Shown here piece by piece: positions 1 through 10,454 of a stretch of 12,689 nucleotides of DNA. The notes below the pieces were generated by a model, which saw only the letters and a list, made by a program, of their open reading frames with translations, was not told the origin of the DNA and did no database searches. The stretch is taken from assembly GCA_024196135.1 (NCBI GenBank), contig JAMQCK010001045.1, positions 1 to 12,689 on the forward strand, in the 5' to 3' direction. The translations under genes and the position numbers were made by a program. This stretch comes from Pleurotus ostreatus/Saccharomyces cerevisiae fusant (lineage: Eukaryota > Opisthokonta). Position 1 is the stretch's first letter. Each line of letters begins with the position of its first letter.

Positions 1-1061
1 AACAATTAGGGGGCGTTGTATGAGGAGGGCGCGGTGAACAATAGGGTGAGCGAGTGGTCAAATAAAGTGCGGTGGCAAAAGAGATATGACCAAAGGATGA
101 CCAAGGTTGTCGGCAAATACCGAGACGTGCAGGGACGGGAAGGACGGAGACGTGAGAGGGAAGCATCGAGAAGTACAGGGACTGACCTATTGGGCATAGC
201 TTCGAGGGGGATTTGCGTCTTCTACACCGACTGCGATGGTGAGGCCAGCATGGGTGAGATTTGAATGAAAGGACAAATCGCTAGAATATAACAGGAAGAA
301 CCATTGACGATTGCCATCATTGGCAGCCTGACGAAGAACAATTGGAGTCTGTACGACGTGCGTGAGGGCCTGATCCCGCCTGCAGGCGTGTATCGAGGCA
401 AAAACAGTGGCAGGAAGTACGGAATCCCGTCGCATCCGCCATATCATCGCGTTCCAGGCTCGCGCCACTGGTGAGCTGGAAATTCGAAGGGGCGAGGATC
501 AGATAATGTCTCGGATAGTTGTCATGAACGAAGGCATGAGGCCGTCGCTATTGGTTTTGCGGGGCGGCGAATTGGTTCTACGGAGAACAAATGGAGCTAG
601 GAGACCGAAGAGGGGAACCTCGGTTGAGGAGACGACGGCGAGCATGTGCGGTAAGTCCGCGTAACCTGGGAAGCGTGACGGTGGGTAGCAAGGCAGGGAA
701 CGTTGTCAAGAACGAGGAGACGGAGTTGAACATGCGGGTGCTTGCGCCACAAATAGAGATAAAGCTGGCCGGAGCGCTCGGGACGAGATGCCGGCCACGT
801 TCCTTCGAGGAGACCTCGTTGTCCCCGACGCCCACGACGTTCAGCTCAGTACTTCTAGCCTTTCTCGGAGCGCTCACATACTGTATATACAGACAATATT
901 TGGTGAGCTCGAACGAATGATCAGCTGCAGAACGAATATGCTGACGGATACTTCCCTACTTCGACTTCACGTGCGCCTCATCACTGCAGTCTAATCGTCT
1001 CAATCATCGCGACTCCTCTCATCGCGCTCAGCCAGCCACCACAACCCACCGGTCCTCAGAC
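1..1061. other. Intergenic/upstream region, no supported gene
   Basis: About 1 kb before the Dcn1-type gene. Several overlapping open frames of 60-110 codons occur on both strands, but they conflict with each other, mostly lack an ATG start, and none gives a protein I recognise. Visible short sites are a perfect 12-nt palindrome CTGTATATACAG at 881-892, a CACGTG E-box at 968-973, and a pyrimidine-rich stretch shortly before the ATG at 1062, which is common near fungal transcription starts. A spliced gene of unknown family could be hidden here (see the rejected items), but the sequence alone does not settle it. Confidence 0.5.
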
Positions 1062-2231
1062 ATGGTAGATAAGAAGATGGAGGAGGCAATGGCCCAGTTC
1101 TGCGGCGTTACGGGCGCATCGTGAGCGATCCGACGAGGGAGACGATACACGCTGATCGCAGGCGAACGCAGCGTGAAGGACGCGCAACGGTTCCTGGCCA
1201 AGTACAAGCGCGTAGATGTCGCCGTGGACGCATATTATAGCGACCCTCAGGCGTTTGCGTCCACCGCGCGAACGAAGGAACCGGCCGCGTCGACGAGCAA
1301 GATCACGGAGTTATTCGAGCAGTACAAGGGTGCGTGCTCGTCCCCTCTCCTCGAGCACGATGCTAACGGTGCGGTAGATCCTGACGGTGATGAGATCGGG
1401 CCGGATGGGACGATTAAGCTCTGCTCTGACCTTGGAGTGGATCCCGAGGATGTCGTACTCCTCACGGTGGCGTACGAGCTCAAGGCACCGCGGCTCGGTT
1501 CGTGGGCCAAGACCGGATGGGTCGAAGGGTGGAAGCGCCTGGGGTACGCTCCCCTTCATTCCGCCTCATCCATATTCCTTGCTGACATACCCTGTCCCTG
1601 CTAGCTGTGACAAGCTTCCCGCCATGCAGGCTGCGCTGATGAAGTTGCGCGATCGACTCGGGTCCGAGCCACAGTACTTCAACAAGGTGTACGCGTACAC
1701 GTTTGAGTTCTCGCGCGCTGAGGGTGCACGGAGTCTTGGTACGTTTGCGGACTCCCATCGGGCACCCACTCTTGGCGCGGCTGACGCGGTGCCCTCCGGT
1801 AGCGGCCGACATGGCGAAGGCATTCTGGCAGTTGCTTATCCCCCACGGCCTGCAAGGCGGTGCGGTATCGCACGTCCGCCGGCGCGACGACGATGACGAC
1901 GTCGACATGAGTGACGAGGAGGGGTGGAAGGACGAATATACGCAATGGTGGTTCGAATTCCTGGATGAGAAGAATGTGAAGGGCATCAGCAAGGATACGT
2001 GGCAGATGGTGAGTACTTTCTGCCATATGCGTGCGCGCGGGAGCTAACGCACAGCCGCGCAGTTCCTTGAGTTTGTACGAACCATTGATTCCAAGTTCGA
2101 GAAGTACGATCTGGAAGGTGTGTGAGACCGTCTTACCGTTCCTAGCCTTTCTAATTTCTCCACTAGCGGCTTGGCCCTCGACGATCGACGACTTTGTCGA
2201 GTACGCCAAGGAGCGCCTGGCGCGCTCTTGA
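1062..2231 (+). CDS. DCN1: Dcn1-type defective-in-cullin-neddylation protein (7 exons, 280 aa)
   Basis: Scaffold-type E3 co-factor that binds Ubc12 and cullins and promotes NEDD8 transfer, so activating cullin-RING ubiquitin ligases (family knowledge). Exons by my splicing: 1062-1120, 1172-1329, 1378-1543, 1605-1738, 1803-2008, 2063-2117, 2167-2231; all junctions are GT-AG and keep one frame, giving 280 aa, close to the 269 aa of yeast Dcn1. Residues about 9-45 (AQFCGVTGASVKDAQRFL, ending VAVDAYY) form the UBA-like helix bundle. The PONY domain fills the rest: GTIKLCSDLGVDPEDVVLL, KAFWQLLIP, ISKDTW, AAWPSTIDDFVEYAKERL. The acidic cullin-binding patch, D241/A265/D271 in human DCNL1, is present as D237, A261 and D267. 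A basic-then-acidic insert near residues 198-212 (RRRDDDDDVDMSDEEG) interrupts the domain and looks like a disordered loop. Intron 2 (1330-1377) is 48 nt and stop-free. The start is the first ATG, directly before the UBA helix. Confidence 0.95.
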
Positions 2232-3955
2232 GCAAGTTGTAACGTTTTCTTGCGTGCATAATTTTCCTGTCCTGCTGTCGTTGTTGTATCGCTTTATTAT
2301 CATCGTTCAAAGGTTTATAGCAGCCCATTGTGCTTACGTGCGCGGCTCCGAGAAGATGTGCAAGGTCGCCGCGCTCGGTGGCAATAATGCCTGTTCCAAC
2401 GCCCTGCGTCCCACGTCCACCAGCCTCCCTCCGCCGCTTCCTATATACGAGGCACGCCGTGACGCGGGCACTCCCGACAGAGGGAAAATACAGCGGCCGC
2501 CTGCGGCACTTCCCGCCCTTCCTATAGCGCGCACGACCGACAATGAGCCACCGTTGATGCCGCAATGATGCGTCTTCTAGTCGCAAGCGGGATCGAGCGC
2601 TGCGGAGCCACCCCCTCGTCCAAAGACACTGCAGACGGAATGTTATCCATCCTGCACGGCCCGGGAGATTTCCTCATGACTGTATAATGCGCGCATGCTA
2701 CTCGATCCGTGCCGCGCGGATGCTACTCACCGCGAGTGGGTGTCTATACCTGCCCGATTGGGCAGTGGATGCCGCCGGTGCGTAATCGCTTTTGCGCGCC
2801 TTGCATAATTGATTATTGCTCTCATCTGTACCTTGCAATGTCACAGATCTCGCCAATTCCGCCATAGGAATGGTCCGAACATGTAAACGGCTAGTCGCCA
2901 GCGAACGATTGGCGGTGATCGCCAGCGCCATTTGTCAAGCCAAGGTTCGAGGACCTGTGGCGGAGGGGGTGCACGTAATCGCGATCTGATTGACCTCTGC
3001 GCGCACGGCGCCCTCGCATGCGCTGCTGATCCATAACAAGGACTTTCGGTGTCTGTGGGGGCGGTGGAGGACGGTGGTTTTCGTCCTCGCTTCGCTAAAT
3101 GCCGAAGGTGCTTGAGGGAAGCCTGCTGAGCGGACGGCGGATGCAGATGGTGATGACGAGGTGTGTGGGGGCAAGGAAGGAATAGGCTGCGTGCCACCGC
3201 GGATCAGGAACTCATACTCTATCAGGGCAGTCGCAGTCAATTGGGGCCTCTCACGGCGCAGGCGCGAAGGCGTCGCCGGCCACAGGAAGACCTGCGCTAG
3301 GGTGGGAGATATCTGAGATGGGCGTTGGGCAGCGTGTTCTCGCAGTTCTCATCTTTGGGAAGCCCGCGTGAGGCCGAAGAAGGTTTGAAGCCGCAGAGGG
3401 CAAGGTGGTGGTGGAGAGGAGGTATACTTGTGCTAAGGGAGGCGAGATTGAACGGATGAAGACGAGAAAGATAATGATTGAATGATGACACGGTTAGCCT
3501 TGAGAAGAATCAGTTGGAGAGCCTGTGTTTTTCATCTTCGGTGTCTGTGATGGAAAACTATCGGCGTTGTTGCTGTGAGCTTTGTGAAGTTCAACTGTGC
3601 ACGTGAATGTCACGCATGAATGCTTGCGAGGTTGCGACTCGAACCTGCAATTCCATCTTCGAACTCTGTAGGTGAAGGCAACAAGGTGGGTCGCGTTCTT
3701 CGAGGGACAGTATCGGGTCTCTATGATTCTTCCCCAGCCTACTCGAATACCTCCGGTTTGCGACGTGGGTCAGCTACTTAGAGCATGGAGGACCAGGCTT
3801 GGGGAATAGTAACCCAACATCTCCCGACGTTGTTCCGGATATATCAATACGTCCTTTACTCAGAATAAGGAACGTGCCGGAGGCTTGAGCAGGATTGGAG
3901 ATCTCTTGGACTTTCGTGCGAATCACAACCCATGAACCGAGAGAGACAAAAAGTA
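2232..3955. other. Long gene-poor interval between DCN1 and tRNA-Arg
   Basis: About 1.7 kb that contains the DCN1 3' end and then no gene I can support. GC-rich sequence leaves two minus-strand frames open for about 100 codons over 2841-3240, but they overlap each other, have low-complexity Pro/Ser/His/Arg composition and lack convincing ATG starts. A short plus-strand spliced reading, 2720-2777 joined to 2847-2989, is possible but weak and is listed under findings. No transposase, reverse transcriptase, terminal repeat or tandem array was seen. An A-rich stretch at 3943-3957 belongs to the 3' flank of the minus-strand tRNA. Confidence 0.5.
3948..3952 (-). terminator. RNA polymerase III oligo-T terminator of tRNA-Arg
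   Basis: Five T residues on the minus strand, three bases past the discriminator base at 3956. Runs of four or more T end RNA polymerase III transcripts, so this fits the tRNA-Arg gene immediately upstream. Confidence 0.75.
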
Positions 3956-4060
3956 AACCATCGGCGGGACTCGAACCCGCAACCTCCGCCTGATTCCTGT
4001 AGCCTAATGGAAATTAGGCAACTTAGGAAAGCGACGCCATGACCATTAGGCTACGACGGC
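3956..4060 (-). tRNA. tRNA-Arg (anticodon CCT) with a 32-nt intron
   Basis: A full cloverleaf can be drawn. The acceptor strand GCCGTCG (4060-4054) pairs with CGATGGT (3963-3957) using two G-U pairs. The D arm is GCC/GGC (4051-4036) and contains the A box TAGCCTAATGG. The anticodon stem TCGCT (4034-4030) pairs with GGCGG (3990-3986). The anticodon CCT lies at 4027-4025, preceded by TT and followed by A37. The T arm is GCGGG-TTCGAGT-CCCGC (3980-3964) with a good B box. The intron, 4023-3992, begins one base after the anticodon as in all eukaryotic nuclear tRNA introns. Its AGGAA pairs with TTCCT of the anticodon loop, the usual anticodon-intron helix. Mature length is 73 nt before CCA addition. 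It decodes AGG. Odd point: the intron carries a perfect complement of the D arm. The exact intron ends rest on the structure and could shift by a base. Confidence 0.88.
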
Positions 4061-4525
4061 TTGAAATGGGCGAAGTTCCAAGGCAATAGGTGCAAAAATG
4101 AGCTCAGAAAACGGTCCACAAATGCGCGAGCCAGCGTGGAAGATTCAACCGTGACATTGTCACCGCTATGTTGGATAACCTCTCGAGCTATGTTTTGGTT
4201 CCACTCAGCGTTTGATCCGAAAGCTTAATGGAGTCAAATGGCCACCGCCACACACGAATGCCATCCCATAAGGACTTCCCTTGAGCGTTTGCTCTTCTAC
4301 ACAGTGAATATGAGTGGATCAGCGCGCACGCCAGGCTCGAGTAGTCTTATCTGCACGTCCTATCAGAAAGAAAGCCGTCAAATAGCCGGTCTGACTATAA
4401 TCCAGGACCTGAGTCTCGTAGCCAGAGGATCATTGTTCCTGCTACGTCAAGGCCGACCATTGGAATCATATACATGTAATTTTCAGAGAAAGGTACAGAA
4501 CTTGACGGTCAACATGACGATGAAG
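4061..4525. other. Intergenic region between tRNA-Arg and the helicase 3' end
   Basis: About 465 nt holding the upstream flank of the minus-strand tRNA and the 3' untranslated/termination region of the minus-strand helicase gene. A plus-strand open frame starting at 4238 runs into the helicase coding region in antisense and is not credible as a gene. Nothing else was seen. Confidence 0.5.
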
Positions 4526-7500
4526 TTACGCCCACATTGCCTTGAACTTGGCGTAAAAGTCTTCGTGAGCACCAGACACCATGCGATACACATTCCAGTC
4601 AAAGTCCGGCACACCCTTCGGTCTCGAGAACTCCTCGCCTTCTGCAGCAGGTTCCTTCTCATCCGCGATGTCCTCATCCTCCTTCACATCGTCCTCGACG
4701 TCCGCGTCGCCGACCCCCTGCTCCTCATCAAGGTCCACACCGACGACGACCTCAGCGTCCTCGCTCCGTGTACGACTCAGGAGCTGCTGTAGCGCCGTCT
4801 TGAGAGTGAGCAGGACGAGGTTGAAGTCCTCGAGCAGGTACCAGATGTCGCCGTACTTGATGCCGTTCGCCTGCGCGAGGGAAGTTGGCTGGCCATGCGT
4901 GTAAAAGTCGTAAATGTAGGCGTTGAGGACGTGCTCGACGCCGTCCGTCTTGTCAGGATTCGCATAGCGGATGAAGCGCTCCATCGAGGGGATGCTGTGC
5001 TCATGCAGCTCGACTCCGGCGCGTGCGGTGCGACAGAGTTCGCTGACGCTGGCAAACTCGTCGCCGTGTCCCGATGTCGCGATGAAAGAGGAGCGAACGC
5101 TGCGGGGCACTGTCGTCCGCTGCAAGGACTCCTTGAAAGGCGAGCTTTCAATGCTTCCAGCGTATGACGTGTGACTGAGCGGTAGGCAGACGTCCTTCGG
5201 CAACTCCGCATTCCTTGATTGCGCATACGTGACTGCGTAGCCTTTGAAGACGCGCAGGATCTCCTCGTCGTGCTCTCGTAGTGCGCGAACTGCGTCAGGA
5301 CGTAGTGGCGGGAGCAGTACGCGCGACGGATACTTCCTGAGTAGCGCTTGAAGGTGCGGCTTCTGGGTGTATACGCGCGGGAGGTAGCGACGGTCGAATA
5401 GGTGGCACATCAGGATGATGAACTCGCGCTTGGCATCCTCGAAGCTCTTCTGCGCCGCGATGTCGTGCAATATTCCCTGACGTAGGAGCGCGACGAGGGC
5501 AAAGTTGCTCGGTTCCGTGTACTGAAACGAGAAGTCAGAGAGAGCCCAATTATCGAAATCTCTTTACTTACATATAGATGCGCCGCGACCCCGTACAGAT
5601 TCATGGGCTGCCCCTCGGCGTCCAAGAGCCCGGCTTGCCGTAGGTACTCGAAGCTGAATCGTACATGGTGGAGCAGTTGATGTCGACCGGCGCTGGCAGT
5701 GAAAGTGACATGAGGCAGCGACATCAAGCTGCGGACGGCGTCAACAGCGACTTGAGCATTTCCGGATCCATGGAGGAGGTTGACGAGGCGCAGGCACATA
5801 GTCGAAGTCATAGGGAAGGTGCCGCCGAGTGAGGGGAGCTTGGATAGGACAAGGCGCTGGATGCGCTCTTCTGGTAGGCCGTAGAAGACGACATTGCCGT
5901 AGAGGTCGTATCCACGCCGTCCCGCTCGACCTGCACACTGGCGGTACTGGACGTATACGTTAGCATTGGGTGATGTTCAAAGCACGCTAGCATACCATCA
6001 AGGCCGTAAGGAAGGGACTATCACCAGCGAAGACAGCCGTCTTGGCTGGAGCATTTATACCCAGAGCCAAAGTACCTTGGGGGCGTTCAATGACATAGAC
6101 GTCGAGGACGCGAAAGAGGCGTACCAGTGCAGATCATGACTCGTATGTAGCCAATGCGGAAGAGGCTGCCAGGCCGTCAGTCACTATGATATTGTCGAGA
6201 CGGACGTGCTCGTACCGTTCGATTAGCGTCCTGTAATGCTTGTTCATACCCGCGTGGTGTACAGCTATGCCGCGATACAGCGCGTCGAAAGCCCACGGCA
6301 ATCTGTTTAGTATGCCTGGTGCACGCCATCCAAGTTGACGAAGATCTTCATCCAGATCCGCCTTTGAGTACGCGTACACGTCTGCGAACGTAAAGCCCTC
6401 TGAGGGCGCATTCGGATCGAAGGACTTCTGCCAAGAATGTGTGTCCGTCGATGGCTCCGGCCCTTCGTCCTCGTTGCCGGCGTTGCGCTTCGCGCGTGTC
6501 TCTTGTCGCTGGCGGTCCTTTGCCTTTGCCTTCCACTTCTCCCACTGCTCGATACGGGTCGTCCAGGCAGGCGACGAGCGACGCCATGCTTCTTCGGCAC
6601 GCTCCAACTCAGAGACGAGCCTCTGCGCTATGATCTCGCAGTACCTGCGGTCGAAGTTGAAGATGATGGCAGGCTGAAAAGGCGATGAGCAGCGGAAAGT
6701 ACTGAAGATCCCAATTACTTACAAGGCTACCCGTAGCGTGGAGGTCGGACACGAGGTGGATTAGGTTCTGTACAAATTCGTCCGCATTTGGCGCAAACGC
6801 AGAGTCAACCGTGTTGGCTACGAGAGGGGGCGGCTTCAGATCGGAGGACACGAGCGCCAGCGAAGACTCCGGGTCGCCCTGCTGCGACGTCTCGACGAGG
6901 CGCGTCAATAGCTGCTTGAGAGCTGCCTCGTACGCCAAAACCTCCTTCTGCGAGATCAAGCCCTTGACGGACTTGAAGAATGTCGACGGCTTGAGGTGGT
7001 TTGTGTCGATGTCGATGTCATCGGCACGCTTGGCAAGCACCTTGTATAAAGAGAGCGTGTCCGACGCCTCGAAAGCAAGATCGGGTGGCATAGCGCGTGG
7101 CCCGTTGGCCAGCATAGAAGCAGGATGAAGAAACTGGATGCGTTGCGAAGGTTCGTAAGTGGAAAGACCTTGGAATCTCGGCGACTTTTTGGCGAGGACG
7201 TATTGATACTTGCGCAGGTGCGAGTAGCGGTGCGGGTGTTCAACGAGTTCGTGCTCGTACCCATGAGCGCGCTGTACGCTCGCCAGCCAATCGTTGAACT
7301 TGCTCGGACTTCCGATGGTAGCCGACAGTCCACTGTCGCATTGTAAGCATCATGGAATCCGAGAAGAGCAAAAATCGCACATGACTGGGCAGGGTGCCAG
7401 AAGAAGGATCTGCTCCCATACAGCGCCGCCTTCCTGCTGACCGATGGAGTGGATCTCGTCCAGAATGATCCTACGCAGATCCTCAATGTGAGGTCCATCT

Positions 7501-10454
7501 CCGGGCCTCCTTTGCTACTCACCTCTTGATCCTCGGCGTCCACGACTTGGCGAGAGGCGGGCTGAGCAGCATGATCGCGAGCATCTCCGGCACGGTAATC
7601 AAGATCTGGCAGTTCTGCGGGTCGTGAATACGGTAGTCCCGCGTCTGCATCGCCCAGAGGGAGCCCGAGGGCAGTGTCTTCTTGAACCGCCCGTAGACCT
7701 CGGCAGCGATCTGCGCCACAAGCGCCTTCGTCGGCGCGATGTACACGAGGATGCCTTTGTCCGACTCGCGAAGGACTTGCTCCATCGCGTAGTACGAGAT
7801 GAAGGTCTTTCCGGAGCTCGTAGGCGCTAGGTCAAGGGTCAGACGGAGGCATAGTGCGACGGCGGTGTTCAAGCATACCAATGACAAGTAAGGATGAGTT
7901 GCGGTCGATGGCGTCCAAGACGCGCCGTTGCCAAGCATCAGGACGAAAGCCGACACGAGGATCATTGGTCGCGTCGATGCTGCGATCCATATACTCGCCC
8001 CAGAGGCGCAGCTGCCACTCGACGGGGTCCTCCGTGATGTGCATCCAGGGGAATGCCGACCGCTTGCTCTTCCCCTCCAGCAGGTCGACGAACTTGAATG
8101 TCATCTTCGTGTCCTCGAGCTGGCCCTCGTCCGGCAACAAGACGTCCGCATACTCGCCAAAGCCGAGGACGGATAAGACGACCTTGACCTTCTCCGCGAT
8201 TGCCTTCGTGAGCACCTTGCGAGCGCAGAGGTCGACGATGAGGCGCATGGCCTTGACAGTGCACTTGTCCTGGACGGACGGAGAGTCGCGCTGAGGATCG
8301 TTGATCCACGAGCGAAGAAGGAGGTCAAGGCGCATCGCACGGAGCTCGGATCCCTGCCACGCCTCCTCCACCTTGTTCCGGTTGAGCTGCTCGAGGTAGG
8401 CGAGCTTGCCGTCGGTAGACATCGCCTCCATCGCCGCGAGATGGCCCTTCCAGCTCTTGATCGACGCCTTGCGCGCGTCAACGTCCTTCTGCGCCTGGAT
8501 GTCGAGGAGAAGCTGCTCCTTCTTGGACAGCTTCGGCGCCTTCCCCTTCCCGCTATTCTTCTTCGCGCCCTTCCCTCCAGCTCCACTTTGACTCGCTGGC
8601 GCCTTCCCCTTCACGACTGCACGTCTGGACTCCGCGCCGTTGCCGGCCGGCGGGATGGCGAGCTGCTTGAGGCCGATAGTGCCCATGAGAGTCGCAGCCT
8701 GCAGCTGGAGGTTGTGCGTAAACCGCTGCTCGGCGCGCAGCTCCTTCTTACGCTGCCACGCCGTGAGCTGCCTCTTCACAGCCGGATTGCCTCCCAGATG
8801 CGAAGGGAGGATAGAGCGGTTGTTGTGCCAGTGGTGCACGTCTGCGAATATGACGCCCCGTGCGTACTTGGTCGGGACGACAGAGATTTCGGTCTCGTCT
8901 GCGGTAGGAACACGAATGTCAGACAGATGCTCGTCGAATGTGGGCTCGTGAAATGGGAGAAGGGCGTATGAGTCGTCATCAGCAGAGCTTGAATCGGTGC
9001 TTGACAGCGAGTCCTCGGGGGACGGAAAGCGTCGAACAAATGACCAAAGATCGACACCGGGCCCGCGGGCCTGCTGCCATACAGCGTCGACACGAGCAGC
9101 ATCGGAAGAGCCGGTTACGCGTGCTAGCTCGACGTGGTGCGGATAGTCGATGATGGCGCTGAGGAGAGCGGAATACACCCGGCCGTCAACGTCATTGATA
9201 CCAGTGAAGTCAGCAACCGCTTCGAGTACGACGGGTAGGAAGTCGTCCAGCAAAATGGTCGCAAGCTCGGGATGCAGCGAAGGAGGAACTTGAGCGCGGT
9301 CCGCGACCGACAAAGATGGAAGGATGACAAGATGCGCGGCGAAGATGTACAGCAGTTCGGCAGTGAATCCAACGTTTCGCCCCTTCTGCAAGACATGCGC
9401 AATCACCTCGACGACGGAGCCTTCGCGACTTGCGCGAGGTAGCGCGGCACTTTGAGCAAGACGCTGACGACACCTGGCCACCGCGACAAACAGCCTTTTC
9501 GGCAATTGACGGACACGACGTTGTTCGAAGACAAAGGATGATATCTGTACAAGTCATTAGGGCGAAATCCGAGAAGCACTTGACTGCGAACCTTGGAGTC
9601 TCTGAACTCAAGGCCATTGAGCAGCACTACCGGCATTCCAAAACGTTGCAGCGTAAGGACCAGACTCCGTTGGGACAACATTCGATCGGCGGCCAAAGTC
9701 CCTTTGTCGCTAAAGCTGGACCCGTCGTTGAGTAGCACAAACATTGGCTAGAATGGTCTTTCAGCCGTACGTATAGGTGGTCTGATGAGCGACTGACCTT
9801 TTTTTGATGCTCATAATCGGACCATGCCTTGTCGTCCGTGTTGGCAAAGGTACTGACTGGGATGGATAAACGATCTTCGCAATGCTGTTTGATGATGCGC
9901 CGCGCAAGGCGTCTTGAGGCCGTCACAAAGGCACCTTCACTGCTGCTGCTGATCGTCACGGGTGCGTTGTCTGCATTGATCAGCATCAAAGGACGCATGC
10001 AAATTCGAGGATGGCTCACCTTCCCAGAATACGATCTCGAAGTTGCACCCGCGTTCTGCAAATGCAGAGAGCGTCTGCTCGACTAGATATAATGCATGTA
10101 GCGTTTGGAAGCCAGTATCTGAAAGAACTTGAGACAGTGGTCCATCGTACAAGGTGAGGGCTCACCTCCTGCTTTTCCAAGCGCTAGTAGGGGGTCGTCG
10201 AGAACCCGTTGTACAAGGGAGTCCCCTACACGCCCCTTCAGAACGGCGAGAATTTCGATCCAGGACCACGCACCATCGATAACAAACAATTCCTCGCCCG
10301 CATAGTCACCGAGGATGTCCATCCATCTCGCTTTCTTCGTCGCGCCGATGTACCACAGAGCATCGAGGGCTCGAAGGGTGTCTGCGGCGGAGGACGCGTC
10401 AAACTTCTCGTCCTCGCCAGGAAGCCTCTCATCAACGTCTTCTCCGAGATCCAT
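4526..10454 (-). CDS. DDX60-like Ski2-family DExH RNA helicase (14 exons, 1762 aa)
   Basis: RNA-dependent ATPase/helicase of the DDX60 branch of Ski2-like superfamily 2; the animal member helps sense viral RNA, and the fungal role is not established. Exons (minus strand): 10454-10274, 10225-10166, 10118-10020, 9970-9798, 9747-9592, 9544-7879, 7826-7523, 7470-7381, 7332-6723, 6673-6216, 6165-6125, 6075-5996, 5946-5572, 5521-4526. All 13 introns are 47-52 nt, GT-AG, and keep one frame; 5289 nt including the stop, near the 1712 aa of human DDX60. Order: PIN-like N-terminus (VIDGDSLV about 58-65; FEIVFWED to 114; NGLEFRDSK to 223), Lys-rich linker (535-576), Q-motif-like FRPDAWQR (756), Walker A APTSSGKT (779-786), [15 protein letters not shown] (884-887), SATIG (913-917), motif [11 protein letters not shown] (1115), HHAGM (1252-1256), motif [15 protein letters not shown] (1279-1292), motif [12 protein letters not shown] (1309-1318), then the winged-helix/C-terminal region with TEPSNFAL and an acidic stretch (1685-1728). 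No frameshift or lost catalytic residue. The start is the first ATG after a TATA-like box. The weakest splice call is intron 5, with donor GTTCGC. Confidence 0.95.

Noticed and set aside
295..471. Plus-strand frame of about 58 codons, reading LTIAIIGSLTKNNWSLYDVR, bounded by an AG at 293-294 and a GTGAGC at its end, like an internal exon
   Set aside because: No exon on either side joins it in phase with a credible intron, and a minus-strand frame is equally open over the same bases; no family recognised.
591..920. Plus-strand frame of 109 codons ending in a hydrophobic segment, and an overlapping minus-strand frame of 99 codons
   Set aside because: Both are open at once, codon use is poor in the first half of the plus frame, the minus frame lacks an ATG, and neither resembles a known protein.
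2841..3491. Minus-strand open frames of about 100 codons, including a short reading IEYEFLIRGG that recalls LYR-type assembly factors
   Set aside because: The LYR motif and the rest of the conserved core are absent, the frames overlap each other, and the composition is low-complexity GC-rich sequence.
3625..3660. GGTTCGAGTCG on the minus strand, resembling a tRNA B box
   Set aside because: The flanking bases do not form a five-pair T stem, and no A box or acceptor stem is present at the right distance.
4238..4792. Plus-strand open frame of 184 codons
   Set aside because: Most of it is antisense to the last exon of the helicase, which has clear family motifs; composition is typical of an antisense shadow.
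7125..9100. Many open frames on both strands over the helicase, some over 100 codons
   Set aside because: They are shadows of the GC-rich helicase exons; only the spliced minus-strand frame gives family motifs.
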